A DNA stretch of 45,385 nucleotides from positions 1 to 45,385 of the forward strand of contig JAFLED010000002.1 of the NCBI GenBank assembly GCA_017302045.1, given 5' to 3'. Shown here in pieces: positions 7,651 to 17,446 of this stretch. A model generated the notes under the pieces. That model was not told where the DNA came from and searched no databases. It saw only the letters and a program-made list of their open reading frames with translations. The DNA is from Spirochaetota bacterium (lineage in GTDB: Bacteria; Spirochaetota; Leptospiria; Turneriellales; Turneriellaceae). Position 1 is the stretch's first letter; each line of letters begins with the position of its first letter. Both the position numbers and the translations under genes were made by a program.

Positions 7651-8817
7651 TCACGAAAACCTTAAAGCAACGGTGGTACCTTTGCCTTCGCTGGTGAAGA
7701 TACGCAGGCGTCCGTTCAACCGGCGCGTACGCTCGGCGAGGTTCGGTAAACCCATACCCTGGGCTTTTGTTGTCTTATTAAAACCCCGGCCATCGTCGGC
7801 GATAATCATCGTTTTGCGGTTGCCTCTTGTTTTCATGCGGATGACCATCTTCTTTGCCTGAGCGTGCCGCATGGTATTGGCGAGCGCTTCGAAAAAAAAG
7901 CGCTGTAGGTGAAATGCCTGATGTATGGAAAGGACAGTATGCTCGATAGCGCATTTGAGGTCGAGTTTCGCGACGCGCGCCACTTCGTGGGCGCGTTCTA
8001 CGAGTTCGTCGGTAACGCGCTCTGGCAGGTCGGGACTTATGCTATTCAGCATAATGAGTTCACGTAACCGTTCGAGCATTCTGCGCAGGCGGGGTCGAAT
8101 GTCGCCGGGTACACCCGGGTTTTCCACCGGGGTTGTGGCTAAGGCCAACAGCGCCAATTCGGAGCCTATAACATCGTGCAGCTCTGCGTTGATACGATTC
8201 TTTTCGTCGCGTAGTATCGGTTCGAGCTCGGCGCGTGCATGCATACTTTCTACCTCGCGGTGCGCTTTGCGAAACTGGATGGTAGCATTTGAGAAGTATA
8301 ACCACCATAAGGCCGAAATGCCTGAGACAGTCAGTAAAAGGCCAGTAATATTTACCTCACTGCTACGCCAACCTAGCCACAGACTGCAATGCCAAGCAAT
8401 GAATGGTGTTACAAAAATAGCTATGCCTGAGAAGACGCTGGGGCCGCATTCGAAAGTTTCCATGATGCACAAGACAGTGAAGAAAATCCACATGAACCCC
8501 GCGTCGGGCGATGCGGCGAGAGCGAATGCCGCCATGAGCAAGCGATCGATAAAAAGTTCCCAAAGTACGAATTTTGAAACATACAGTCCTTTGAAAAGTA
8601 TCTGCGGCAGCACACTTAATGAAAAATGCACGAGGCCAATCATCGCGACCTTACTGCCGGTAATACCAACCGACCGCTCCACGACGGGGATTGAGAATAG
8701 AAGTACAAAAAAAACAAATGTTAAAAAATACATTAATAGAATCTGCCAAGTATAAGTGACAGCGTGAATTTTCTTATCGTGCTTCGGAATCCACGGAATT
8801 TTCATCAACCAAGACAT
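7651..8817 (-). CDS. Membrane histidine kinase (HisKA_3 type), partner of the response regulator
   Basis: The N-terminal half has about six hydrophobic segments (roughly residues 20-180 from ATG 8817) with no large periplasmic domain, so the signal may be in the membrane. It is followed by a short coiled coil and the HisKA_3 box INAELHDVIGSELALLAL with the phospho-His. The ATPase domain carries an N-box (EALANTMRHA), DDGRGF and GMGLPNLAERTRRL. ATG 8817 is my choice; the frame extends to a TTG at 8853 and another ATG lies at 8805, with no clear ribosome site for any. It is divergent from the lipoprotein gene at 8945. Confidence 0.92.
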   Translation of the reverse strand: MSWLMKIPWIPKHDKKIHAVTYTWQILLMYFLTFVFFVLLFSIPVVERSVGITGSKVAMIGLVHFSLSVLPQILFKGLYVSKFVLWELFIDRLLMAAFALAASPDAGFMWIFFTVLCIMETFECGPSVFSGIAIFVTPFIAWHCSLWLGWRSSEVNITGLLLTVSGISALWWLYFSNATIQFRKAHREVESMHARAELEPILRDEKNRINAELHDVIGSELALLALATTPVENPGVPGDIRPRLRRMLERLRELIMLNSISPDLPERVTDELVERAHEVARVAKLDLKCAIEHTVLSIHQAFHLQRFFFEALANTMRHAQAKKMVIRMKTRGNRKTMIIADDGRGFNKTTKAQGMGLPNLAERTRRLNGRLRIFTSEGKGTTVALRFS

Positions 8818-8889
8818 GAGGAGTCCGGTTCTTACTCCGCCGCATAGCGTCAAGATCAGCCATCATGCGAAGTACGTCTATTCGGCGTA

Positions 8890-8917
8890 TTGACTTTGTC
8901 GTAAAATCTGCTATATT
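8890..8917 (+). promoter_or_regulatory. Sigma70-like promoter for the lipoprotein gene
   Basis: TTGACT (8890-8895) and TATATT (8912-8917) are separated by 16 bases and lie 27 bases before ATG 8945, which also has GGAGG at 8936-8940. This is the best consensus-like promoter in the window. Confidence 0.6.
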
Positions 8918-8944
8918 CAACAAAAATTTAATCTCGGAGGGTCT

Positions 8945-9913
8945 ATGCGTTATACAATTATTTTTACCGTACTCGGCTTGTTGCTGAACTGTGCCGGTAA
9001 ACCGGCAATCAAGGTGAATCACAGCGGCAATGAAGCGGCGCGGCAATTAGCGAAGCGGCACTTCTCTGTTCTCGAACCCAAGGCGCTGGCCGAATACCCC
9101 AAGGTCGTGGTACCCAATTACCAGATTGGCCTGCAAACTACCTATTTCATGATGAATAAAGGCAACGTGCTTGGTCGCCTTGCCAAAACCACCGGCACGA
9201 TGGAGATGACTGTCTCCACAGACCCGGCGCCACTCGCCGCGACGCTGAAAGAGGTTAGTGCTCTATCGCGTGCGCGTTTTAAGAAAAAATTAACGGCCTT
9301 TGGTTTTGAAGTACTCGACGAACAAGAGCTGAAAAACAGCAGCGAAGACGTTAAAAAATGGTATGCGAAAAAGCTTGAGCCTTCGACGACCCTGGACCTG
9401 GGTAGTAACCAGGCTGGCGTACTGTACGGTGCCGAGGGCGCCTCTACCTCAGGTTGTAATTTTACCCGCGATATCAAAGCGGGTTGCCAGATACCGACTT
9501 TCACTATTGCCTTAGGTGCCTTTGTCGACAGCGATGGCCCGGGTGTGATTAAAGCGACACACGAAAATGTGCAGCTTTTCTTTAAGCCCGAAATACAGAT
9601 TTCAAATGGCACGATTTTTAACGGTGAGTACCGCTCGGGCATGGTAACGAGCAAGAGTCCCCTGTCGATGGGTGAGCTTACCGGCGAGGTACAGAAGACT
9701 CTCGACACCTCTGCCGACGCGAGTGCGCGCGCACAGCGCAAGCTCGATTGGGCAAATGCCATGGGCAAAACAGACCGCATCTTTGCGTTTTCTCATGGTA
9801 ATAAACAGTTCGAGCTCAACCCCGACCCCGCGCAGTTGCGTGCAGCACTGTTAGATACTCTCGATATCGCAGAAAACCTGACGCTCGAAATCTACGCGGA
9901 TGAGCTGAAATAA
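8945..9913 (+). CDS. Lipoprotein of unknown function
   Basis: The N-terminus MRYTIIFTVLGLLLNCAGK is a lipoprotein signal peptide with the lipid-modified Cys at residue 16. The mature protein is about 307 residues. Two cysteines near the middle (SGCNF and AGCQI) could form a disulfide, and the C-terminal 100 residues are helical and acidic. I recognise no family. A strong ribosome site and promoter precede it. The outer-membrane barrel gene starts 9 bases after its stop, so the two may act together at the outer membrane. Confidence 0.8.
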   Translation: MRYTIIFTVLGLLLNCAGKPAIKVNHSGNEAARQLAKRHFSVLEPKALAEYPKVVVPNYQIGLQTTYFMMNKGNVLGRLAKTTGTMEMTVSTDPAPLAATLKEVSALSRARFKKKLTAFGFEVLDEQELKNSSEDVKKWYAKKLEPSTTLDLGSNQAGVLYGAEGASTSGCNFTRDIKAGCQIPTFTIALGAFVDSDGPGVIKATHENVQLFFKPEIQISNGTIFNGEYRSGMVTSKSPLSMGELTGEVQKTLDTSADASARAQRKLDWANAMGKTDRIFAFSHGNKQFELNPDPAQLRAALLDTLDIAENLTLEIYADELK

Positions 9914-9922
9914 ACTGGCAGA

Positions 9923-11053
9923 ATGCGCATCGGCCTTGGCAAACGTATCGCAGGGGTGGCGCTCGCCACCCTTGTTTTCGCTCCCGCAACTTTCGCGTTG
10001 GGATCGCAAAACCGGTTTCTGGACGGGAAATATTTCGATTTTTATCTCGGCGTGAATTATACGTTTTGGAATATGAATTATTCGCTTTCGGATAGCGTCG
10101 CCAATGCCGTCGGAGATTCCTCGGCGCGGCGCTACGACACCAAAGTAGATCCTTATATTTTGAAAGTCATCGACGTAAAGTTTAAGAATCTCTGGGGATT
10201 CGAACTCGGATTAAATTATCTCAGCCAGAGCATCTTCGAATCTCTTTCATTCACTCCACCGCAAGATGTCACAACGAAAGAAGAACGGGTTGCACGCCAG
10301 ATCGAGCTCTATGTCAACAGACATATCACAGATAATTTTAAAATCATCGCCGACGCAAAGTTACGAAAATTCCAGGGTACGGTGACGGTTCTCAATATCG
10401 ATAGCTCGGCTGGCTCGAACGTCATCAATTATTACGGCGACGGTGGCCTGACGCGGCAGTTGCGCAGCGGCGATCAAATCGCCTGGAGCACGGGTGCCGA
10501 AGAACTTGCCTTGTTGGGCTACTTTACCGATGGCCATGAAAAAAGCTGGATTAATTTTTATTTCGGCTACCGTAAGTTCACCCATCGAGCGCCGGCCGAA
10601 ATCAGTTTTGATTCTGCCCAGAACTCCAGCGGGCCCAGTGTTTTTTTTGACGCCTTGATGTTAACCGATATCCATATCCATACCGCCGAAGCGGGTCTTG
10701 AAATTAACGCATTTTCCGAAGCGGGTAACGGCGTCAGTTTTAATATTCCCGTTAATCTCGGCTCTTATCATTACAGCAACGAATACTTTTCTTCACCTGG
10801 CGCCTTCATCACCATGATACCGTTCGATATCAGCGCTATCTATGGCGGTTCGAACTGGAAATTCGTTCTGGGATTCCATTATACCTATATGTTTTCTGTC
10901 GCTCAGAATACGGATATTACCATGGATAAACGCCTGACATACCAGGTGAATGGCGTGAATCGCAGCATACCAGAAGGCGCGGCGGTTCGCATTTTCTCCT
11001 TACGCAGTGAAACCTTCTGGGGGCCGTACTTTTCTTTTTCGATGAGCTTCTGA
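9923..11053 (+). CDS. Outer-membrane beta-barrel protein
   Basis: A signal peptide (about residues 1-25, ending FAPATFALG) is followed by about 350 residues of alternating hydrophobic and polar strands rich in Tyr, Phe and Gly (YFDFYLGVNYTFWNMNY, NFYFGYRKFTH, FVLGFHYTYMF). The chain ends with a phenylalanine (FSFSMSF), the usual signal for outer-membrane assembly. No porin family is recognised. It lies in an operon with the lipoprotein at 8945 and converges with the next gene. Confidence 0.8.
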   Translation: MRIGLGKRIAGVALATLVFAPATFALGSQNRFLDGKYFDFYLGVNYTFWNMNYSLSDSVANAVGDSSARRYDTKVDPYILKVIDVKFKNLWGFELGLNYLSQSIFESLSFTPPQDVTTKEERVARQIELYVNRHITDNFKIIADAKLRKFQGTVTVLNIDSSAGSNVINYYGDGGLTRQLRSGDQIAWSTGAEELALLGYFTDGHEKSWINFYFGYRKFTHRAPAEISFDSAQNSSGPSVFFDALMLTDIHIHTAEAGLEINAFSEAGNGVSFNIPVNLGSYHYSNEYFSSPGAFITMIPFDISAIYGGSNWKFVLGFHYTYMFSVAQNTDITMDKRLTYQVNGVNRSIPEGAAVRIFSLRSETFWGPYFSFSMSF

Positions 11054-11082
11054 TAATACGAAGCTCGGAGTATGTTGGGCGT

Positions 11083-11712
11083 TTAGCCGAATGGCCGGCC
11101 CGAAATCAACGCTTTCTCCGATTTCTTCTTACGCAGAGTATTCTCAAAGTTCAGTATTTTATCTTTGAACCGAATCACCAGTTTTTGTCTCAGCGTTTCC
11201 GGAAAAACTTCGGTTTCGTATTCCATATCGTAAGAGAACGTTGCCATCATTGTATCGTTATATTTATAGTGAACCAGGTCATCCGGATAGAGATCGTAAA
11301 GAGCCCCCGGGAAATCTTCTCTCTTGATATCCGGTGAACTTTTGCCGTCCCAGTATGAAATCCTGAGTTTGTTCTTCTTCACCGGCACGATTTTTTCGCC
11401 GTCATAAAGCGTGATTTCGATTTTTTCGAGTTTCGCCCAGTTGGCCTGGGTTTCGCTGAAATTCAGATACGAAGAAATAATGCCCGGGTTGGTGAGGTCG
11501 TGATAGGTGGGGTTGAGCTTCGTTTCGAGGTTTTTTCCGTTCGCACGCACGGTGTACGTCAGTTCTTTGTCCGGAATATAACGATAACTGGTGCTGCCGC
11601 ATGCGCCGACGGCACATAGAATTATGAATGAGCTGAACCAGGCAAGTGCCGCATGGCGAGCCGTCTGATTTCTTGCAAGCCACGGGATATATATTGCATC
11701 AGCCTGGATCAT
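11083..11712 (-). CDS. Lipoprotein of unknown function
   Basis: A hydrophobic segment (WFSSFIILCAVGACGS) ends in a lipobox with Cys at about residue 38. The region before it is long (about 24 residues), so the true start may be further in, but ATG 11712 is the only good ATG. The mature part is beta-rich and charged, ending in a Lys-rich tail. No family recognised. It follows the WG-repeat gene by only 8 bases on the same strand. Confidence 0.7.
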   Translation of the reverse strand: MIQADAIYIPWLARNQTARHAALAWFSSFIILCAVGACGSTSYRYIPDKELTYTVRANGKNLETKLNPTYHDLTNPGIISSYLNFSETQANWAKLEKIEITLYDGEKIVPVKKNKLRISYWDGKSSPDIKREDFPGALYDLYPDDLVHYKYNDTMMATFSYDMEYETEVFPETLRQKLVIRFKDKILNFENTLRKKKSEKALISGRPFG

Positions 11713-11720
11713 TAACGAGT

Positions 11721-13889
11721 CTAATAAACGAAGACCAAGCGGCCTTCACGATCCATATAGCCTGACACGGGCCGCCCGGTATTCGCGTCGATTTCGACCA
11801 CAGCTTGGTTGGCCGAGACGTCCCGCACATTCCAGAACATGGGTTTTAATATCCACTCGCCTTTGAGGTTTGCGAGGCCCCATTGCGCATGCTCCTTGGT
11901 TCTCTCATAACCTTCCCTTTGTTCCTCCGTCGGACTATCGGCCGCTCGCAACCATACCTGGTTGTTGTAAACATCGCTGGCGTCGTAGAAATTAAATGGT
12001 ACAATCACGCTGCCTTTACGATTGATAATTCCCCAATGCTTATTGTTGTAAACCCGGGCATACCCTGATGTGAATTCATAGCAGGCTGCGTAGGCCGGCT
12101 GCACAACCCATTGTCCGTTCTTGCCGATATAGCCGCAGAGCTTGCCCTGCCAGGCCGCAGCGAGACCTTCTGAAAAGGGTCTGACGCCATGGAAATTTGC
12201 CGGAATCACCCACATGCCCCGGTCATTGACAAAACCAGCCATTACCTTATCTTTATATGCCCGTCTAAGGCCGTCTGACATTTCGTCGAGTGACGCAAAT
12301 TCTTCGTCAACGACCTTTTCGCCTTTCAGATTCATCAATGTGGTTTTGCCTGAGCGGGTGCAGCCAAACTTACCATTTTGTACTTTTGAAATATATGCGC
12401 AGTCCGTTCTTAAAATTTCTTCGCCGCGCGCGTTAATGATGACCAGAGGCTCACCCTTCTCCGTGCGTACAACCGCATAACCTTCGGAAAAATCCGCGAC
12501 ATCGGCAAACTGTGGAGTAATAGCAACAGCTCCCCGACTATCGAGATAACCCCATTTGCCGCCTCTGTGAAATCGCGAATAACCATTTTCGAGACGAAAA
12601 GCCTGAAATGCAGGCACACGATACATCTCTTTGCCCTGAAAATTATAAAATATGGCCTCTGAGTAGTCTCGAGTCTGTACAAAGCTGGTTGCTCCAATCG
12701 CCGGAAAATCCATGGTGAGCCCCAAATGACCCGCGAGAACAGTGCCGTCAGTTTTGACGACGAGTTTTCTTCCGCGCACGAGTACGGGCACCAGATTCGC
12801 ATATTCGCCTTGGGGCAATCCGAGTTCGTAGCTCCGGGTTGAAAACTTCCATGCTCCCGATTTATCGAGGATTCCACCTTCGTAAAGTCTCGATCCAGGA
12901 ATTTTGCACGTTGCAGAGTATTCATCGTCGGTAATGGCCTCCAGGCGAAAACAGGAGCGGTTCACCATTAATTTCCCGTCTCGGGTCATCATGTCGCGGG
13001 TAATTTTTGTTCCACTGGCATCGCCCAATTCAACGACACTCAAGTCTCCCCGAAAAGGGTCTGCATTTCGCAGGATATTTTCCGGACTCAGCGGATTGCC
13101 CACAGCGTTGTAGAGTCCTCCTAAAATCCCGTTTTTTCGCGCGAGAAAAATACCGGAGCCAAGGTCATTCGATATGGAAAATTCCGCAGGGCTTTTTAAT
13201 CCCGTTGGAGTTCCCTCCGATGAAATGACAAATTGTTCCCCGTTTCGGCCTACGATTGCAAAACCGCCATAGAAAAAACTGGCATAATCGTAATTGTCCT
13301 GGAATATTTTCTCTCCTCGCGTGTTAATGTAGTAATATTTTTTATCTTCGATCACTACCGCTTTGCCTTCTGAAAAGCTGTAGGCGTCGGCAAATACGGG
13401 TTGAATGACAAATTGCCCGCGCTTGTTGATATAACCCCAGCCTGTTTTACCTTTTACCGGGGCCAGACCCGCAGAAAAGGCCCGTGCGCTTTCGAATTTG
13501 GGTTGAACAACTATTTGCCCACTCGGGCTGAGAAAGCCGCATCGCCCTTTCAGGCAAAAAGCCGCCAAACCTTCTGAAAGATCCTCGAGGGCATCATACT
13601 TAACCGGTATGACGATTTTCCCCTGCGCACTGACCATGCCGAACTTTCCGCCTTTGTACTTTTCAGAAGATTGGGAGGCGTAAGCTCCCCCGATATTGAC
13701 GATTGCAAAGCCCGAAACGAATGGCTCGACGTGATCAAATGCCGGCTTCAGAATCACACGGGCGTTTTTATCGATGAGGCCGTATTTTTCAATGGGGTTT
13801 GTAAACCAATAAGCCTCGGCAGAAGCTTTTTCGACGGCTGTCAGTTGAAGTAAAACCAAAGCAGAGATTGCAAATAGTTTTATTTTCAT
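11721..13889 (-). CDS. Secreted WG-repeat protein
   Basis: From ATG 13889 the protein has a signal peptide (MKIKLFAISALVLLQLTAVEKASA) and then about 700 residues of WG repeats, each of the form W/F-G-x-I/L-D/N-x-x-G-x-x-V-I-x-P-x-F/Y followed by FSEGLA-like ends. Clear copies include KFGMVSAQGKIVIPVKYD, WGYINKRGQFVIQPVFAD, KWGYLDSRGAVAITPQF, CGYIGKNGQWVVQP and WGIINRKGSVIVPFNF; I count at least ten, some degenerate. WG repeats are thought to form a repeat scaffold for binding; partner unknown. An ATG 30 codons earlier would put a basic stretch before the signal peptide and is unlikely. Confidence 0.9.
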   Translation of the reverse strand: MKIKLFAISALVLLQLTAVEKASAEAYWFTNPIEKYGLIDKNARVILKPAFDHVEPFVSGFAIVNIGGAYASQSSEKYKGGKFGMVSAQGKIVIPVKYDALEDLSEGLAAFCLKGRCGFLSPSGQIVVQPKFESARAFSAGLAPVKGKTGWGYINKRGQFVIQPVFADAYSFSEGKAVVIEDKKYYYINTRGEKIFQDNYDYASFFYGGFAIVGRNGEQFVISSEGTPTGLKSPAEFSISNDLGSGIFLARKNGILGGLYNAVGNPLSPENILRNADPFRGDLSVVELGDASGTKITRDMMTRDGKLMVNRSCFRLEAITDDEYSATCKIPGSRLYEGGILDKSGAWKFSTRSYELGLPQGEYANLVPVLVRGRKLVVKTDGTVLAGHLGLTMDFPAIGATSFVQTRDYSEAIFYNFQGKEMYRVPAFQAFRLENGYSRFHRGGKWGYLDSRGAVAITPQFADVADFSEGYAVVRTEKGEPLVIINARGEEILRTDCAYISKVQNGKFGCTRSGKTTLMNLKGEKVVDEEFASLDEMSDGLRRAYKDKVMAGFVNDRGMWVIPANFHGVRPFSEGLAAAWQGKLCGYIGKNGQWVVQPAYAACYEFTSGYARVYNNKHWGIINRKGSVIVPFNFYDASDVYNNQVWLRAADSPTEEQREGYERTKEHAQWGLANLKGEWILKPMFWNVRDVSANQAVVEIDANTGRPVSGYMDREGRLVFVY

Positions 13890-13921
13890 TCTGATTCGCC
13901 GCCTAATACCTATGGTTTGAA

Positions 13922-14344
13922 TTACCGCGCGCAATCCCAGGTGCTTTCTTGCCAATCGGCCTCGCCTTTGTTTTTCCACTTGCCGCGCAGGTTTGTCGGC
14001 GCGGGTGTCATGCGTTCGATCGAAACCTTGAATTCAAAACTTCCCTGACCCTTACCCTTAGCCTGCTTCCATGTGCCGCGAAAAACGCCGTCTTTGACCG
14101 TGCCGGTCACACTGCCTTTTTTGTACGTGTAGCTGCCCGTCACTTTGCCGCTCTTATCGTTCAGCGTCATGGTACCGAACTCGCCGCAATTCCATTTGCC
14201 CGAGATACTTTTCGAAAAGCCACCTTCAGGCCTTGCTTCGATGCGCTCGGGAGGCATACCGCCTGTGGGCCGTTGTTCCATATCAGCTTGCGCAGCAAGC
14301 GCCGGTGCCAGCAATACGAAAAGAAGCGATTGAGTTAGTTTCAT
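13922..14344 (-). CDS. Small secreted protein with repeated GS-Y-G-T motif
   Basis: A GAGGAA ribosome site precedes ATG 14344, and residues 1-20 are a signal peptide (MKLTQSLLFVLLAPALAAQA). The 140-residue product then has a beta-sheet domain built of KWNCGEFGTMTL, GKVTGSYTYKKGSVTGTV, GVFRGTWKQ and LRGKWKNKG, ending in a Cys. The pair of Cys residues (Cys52 region and Cys138) could form a disulfide. This pattern is common in short exported bacterial proteins without a known job. It is the first gene of a three-gene run with the WG-repeat protein and the lipoprotein. Confidence 0.75.
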   Translation of the reverse strand: MKLTQSLLFVLLAPALAAQADMEQRPTGGMPPERIEARPEGGFSKSISGKWNCGEFGTMTLNDKSGKVTGSYTYKKGSVTGTVKDGVFRGTWKQAKGKGQGSFEFKVSIERMTPAPTNLRGKWKNKGEADWQESTWDCAR

Positions 14345-14377
14345 GGGATTTCCTCTTGTTTTTTTTAAACTTTGTAC

Positions 14378-15976
14378 CTACTGCCATTTACTGAACATCT
14401 TCTTCAGCGAAAAGACCGTCAAATGAAGAGACGCGCGTAGCCATGAAAGCGGACCACGCGGCGCCGAGAAAATCAGCGCTGATTTCAGCGCTTCGTACGT
14501 TTCTTTTGAAAACGGAAACCACCACAGGTTGCGCGGCGGATTGATGAGATCCCAGTTGATGATCTGCGGTTGCGTCATCTCTTCGAGACCGAGCGCCGAA
14601 TGCGTGCGCCCGAGACCGCTTTCTTTAAAGCCGCCCCACGGGGTTTCTGACAGGCCATGTGTGTAGAGATGGTCGTTGATGGTGACGACGCCCGACTGAA
14701 TACGCGGCGCAATTTTTTTCGCGAGCCGCGTGTTCTTTGTCCAGATCGAAGCGGTGAGGCCCATCGAGCAGTCATTTGCGAGGTTGATAGCCTCTTCGAT
14801 GTCGTCGAATTTCATCACGGGCAGAATCGGGCCGAAGGTCTCTTCGCGCATGAGATCCATATTGTGATTCACATGTGTGACGAGCGTCGCCGGGAAAAAA
14901 TTACCGTTCTTGCCGGCGCTCGCGCTGCTCTGCGATTCAGCCACAACCTTCGCGCCTTTTTTCACCGCGCTCGTCAGGTGTGACTTGATCGTATTATATT
15001 GGTCTTTCGTTGTCACGGCACCCATGTCGACATTGAAGTCTGTGTCGGCGCCATGGCGGATTGCCTTCGTCTTCTGCGCCAATAAATCGACAAACGCCTG
15101 GTACACCGAGCTGTGCACATAGATACGTTCGACACCGCCGCACGACTGGCCCGCATTCTGGTAACCCGCCCACGCGGCGCCGTTCGTGGCGCGCTCTAAG
15201 TCGGCATCGCCGAGCACAATCATCGGGTCTTTACCACCCAACTCAAGCGAGAGCGGCACGAGCTTCGCGGCAGCCTGCGCCATGAGTTTTTTACCCGTCG
15301 GCACCGAGCCTGTGAAAAAGATTTTACCGATACCGTTGTCGATCATCGCGGTTGAAACCTCGCCGCCCGAACCGATGACGTGAGTAAAGAGGCCATCCGG
15401 CAGGCCTGCCGCAGCCACGATATTCTCGATTGCTTTGCCGCACGAGAGAGTGACTGCTGCCACCTTGAGAATGACGGCGTTACCGGCCATGAGAGCCATC
15501 ACCACTTCGCCAAACGGAATCGACAGGGGGTAGTTCCACGGGCTGATAATGCCAACGACACCCCAAGGTACGCGCACAATCTTCGACTGCTTATTAAAGA
15601 AGAGCCAGCTCGAACGGTTGAGGCGGGTTTCGCCGAGCACCTTGCCCGCATTTTTTGCATACCAGCGCACGGCGAGCGAACAGGGGATTACCTCTGTCGC
15701 GAGCGCATCGATGCGCGACTTGCCGTTTTCGCGCGAGACCGTGAGCGCGAGTTCATCGGCGTGTTCGGTGATATACCGGCGCATGCGCAGTATATGCCGG
15801 GCGCGCTGGCGAAACGATTTCTGCGCCCAGTCTTTTTGTGCGCGCCGTGCCTTTTCCATAATCTGCGGAAAGCTACGCATGTCGGTATTGGTATATTCCG
15901 CGACCTGTTCGCCGGTCGCGGGGTTGTAGGTGACGCTGGTCTGTACTTTGGCGGATTTCTTTTTAGGCGCTCTCAT
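14378..15976 (-). CDS. NAD(P)-dependent aldehyde dehydrogenase
   Basis: The 532-residue enzyme oxidises an aldehyde to an acid. It has the classical blocks SPWNYPLS (Asn oxyanion), FTGSVPTGK, LELGGKD with the general-base Glu245, NAGQSCGG with catalytic Cys279, and EETFGPILPV. The usual LKPSE block near 170 reads LKVAAVT, so cofactor contacts may be altered. A basic C-terminal tail of about 50 residues, with a hydrophobic stretch (LTVFSLKKMF), resembles membrane-associated aldehyde dehydrogenases. Its start overlaps the symporter stop by 14 bases, so the two are co-translated; the symporter could import a substrate. Confidence 0.92.
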   Translation of the reverse strand: MRAPKKKSAKVQTSVTYNPATGEQVAEYTNTDMRSFPQIMEKARRAQKDWAQKSFRQRARHILRMRRYITEHADELALTVSRENGKSRIDALATEVIPCSLAVRWYAKNAGKVLGETRLNRSSWLFFNKQSKIVRVPWGVVGIISPWNYPLSIPFGEVVMALMAGNAVILKVAAVTLSCGKAIENIVAAAGLPDGLFTHVIGSGGEVSTAMIDNGIGKIFFTGSVPTGKKLMAQAAAKLVPLSLELGGKDPMIVLGDADLERATNGAAWAGYQNAGQSCGGVERIYVHSSVYQAFVDLLAQKTKAIRHGADTDFNVDMGAVTTKDQYNTIKSHLTSAVKKGAKVVAESQSSASAGKNGNFFPATLVTHVNHNMDLMREETFGPILPVMKFDDIEEAINLANDCSMGLTASIWTKNTRLAKKIAPRIQSGVVTINDHLYTHGLSETPWGGFKESGLGRTHSALGLEEMTQPQIINWDLINPPRNLWWFPFSKETYEALKSALIFSAPRGPLSWLRASLHLTVFSLKKMFSKWQ

Positions 15977-17390
15977 GCGGCGAGCGGCTGACTTTCAGCG
16001 CAAGCTGTAAAGCAAATGCCGGAACGAGGCAGAAAATGAGTCCCGTCGGCACATACCATGTCCACGCCAGCGGTGAAAAGAAGGCGATGGCGGCCATACC
16101 CGTTGCCGATGCGAGAAATCCGACCAATGCGGGCAACTGGCGAAACTGTAAAAAACCCAGAATGTAGAGGCCGACAATGCCACCGCCCAAAAGCGAGGCC
16201 AGCTTCAGCGCAATGACGACGACGGGATTCTTCTGATCGGTAAAAATCAGCGCGATGAGCATAATTGCGATCGCCCAGAGCACGGTGAGAATGCGCGAGA
16301 GGCGCAGGCGGCGGCGCTCATCGTTTTTCGCATAATTCGGGAAGATGTCAAGCAGCGTCGACGAGGCGAGCGAGCTCAGCGTCGCCGAGAGCGTCGACTG
16401 GCCTGTGGCAAAGATCGCCGCGAGCACAAGACCCACCAACCCTGCGGGCAGATGTTTGATAATAAAGGTCGGGAAGATGTTGTCGCTCACAGGAAACGTT
16501 GCGCCTTTAAAGAAGACAAACAGCCAGACACCGATGATGAGAAAGAGCAGAAACTGCAGGTCGACGAGAATACCGCTCGTGATCATCGCCTTCTGCGCAT
16601 CTTTGAGATTACGACAGGCGAGTGACTTTTGTACAATCAGCTGGTCGGTGCCATGCGAAGAGATGGCAAGCAGCGCACCGCCGATGATACCTGCCGTGAT
16701 GTGAAATGGCTGCGCAAAGAAGGATGTCCAGCCGTTCGTGAACCCCGACGCGAGAAAACGGAATTTTTCCGCAGGCGCAGAACCCAGATCGACACCGCTT
16801 ACCTGCAAGACAAAGACCGCGGCGAAGGCACCCGCGAGATAGACCGCGGTCTGAATGAATTCAACCCACATCGCGGCGCGCACACCACCGAAAAATGTAT
16901 AGGGCAAGGTCAATAGTGTGAACACGAGAATTGAGGTGGTGATCGACCAGCCGCTGATAAGCGAGAGCGGCAGCGCCGTGGCATAGAGGCGCACGCCGGT
17001 ACCAAAGAGGCGCGTGATCTGGAAGAGTACCGCTGCGATACGCCGCATCGAGATACTGAAACGCAGTTCGAGAAAGGCATACACAGTTTCAATGTTGCCT
17101 TTAAAGTATGCAGGCAAGAACACAAATGCGACGATGATGCGGCCGACGACATAACCAAATGCCAGCTGCATAAACGTGAGGTCTCCCGTGTAAGCAAGGC
17201 CCGGTATCGAGATGAAGGTGAGGCTCGAGGTTTCGGCGGCGACGATCGACGCCGAAATCACCCACCACGGCAAAGTGTGTTTGCCCGAAAAAAAATCCGC
17301 GCTGTCTTTTTGACCGCGGCCAGCGACAAAGCCGACGAGTTGCAGCAAAACGAAATAACCTAGAAGTACAATGAGATCAGGCGTGGTCAT
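15963..17390 (-). CDS. Sodium:solute symporter (SSS family)
   Basis: A 475-residue integral membrane protein with about 13 hydrophobic segments. The N-terminal part (FFSGKHTLPWWVISASIVAAETSSLTFI) and the segment GQSTLSATLSSLASSTLLDIFP are hallmarks of sodium-coupled SSS transporters, the latter lying in the sodium-binding helix. The substrate (sugar, amino acid, vitamin or carboxylate) cannot be deduced. It overlaps the aldehyde dehydrogenase gene downstream and is divergent from the oxidoreductase at 17447. Confidence 0.9.
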   Translation of the reverse strand: MTTPDLIVLLGYFVLLQLVGFVAGRGQKDSADFFSGKHTLPWWVISASIVAAETSSLTFISIPGLAYTGDLTFMQLAFGYVVGRIIVAFVFLPAYFKGNIETVYAFLELRFSISMRRIAAVLFQITRLFGTGVRLYATALPLSLISGWSITTSILVFTLLTLPYTFFGGVRAAMWVEFIQTAVYLAGAFAAVFVLQVSGVDLGSAPAEKFRFLASGFTNGWTSFFAQPFHITAGIIGGALLAISSHGTDQLIVQKSLACRNLKDAQKAMITSGILVDLQFLLFLIIGVWLFVFFKGATFPVSDNIFPTFIIKHLPAGLVGLVLAAIFATGQSTLSATLSSLASSTLLDIFPNYAKNDERRRLRLSRILTVLWAIAIMLIALIFTDQKNPVVVIALKLASLLGGGIVGLYILGFLQFRQLPALVGFLASATGMAAIAFFSPLAWTWYVPTGLIFCLVPAFALQLALKVSRSPHESA

Positions 17391-17446
17391 GCGCTTTCGG
17401 CGAAAACAGTCTTTACGCGGCAGCGTCGACGCATTCTGTCTTTTAA

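Noticed and set aside
7925-8755. 276-codon plus-strand frame
   Set aside because: It is antisense to the histidine kinase, whose motifs are complete. The Ser/Arg-rich product is a typical shadow.
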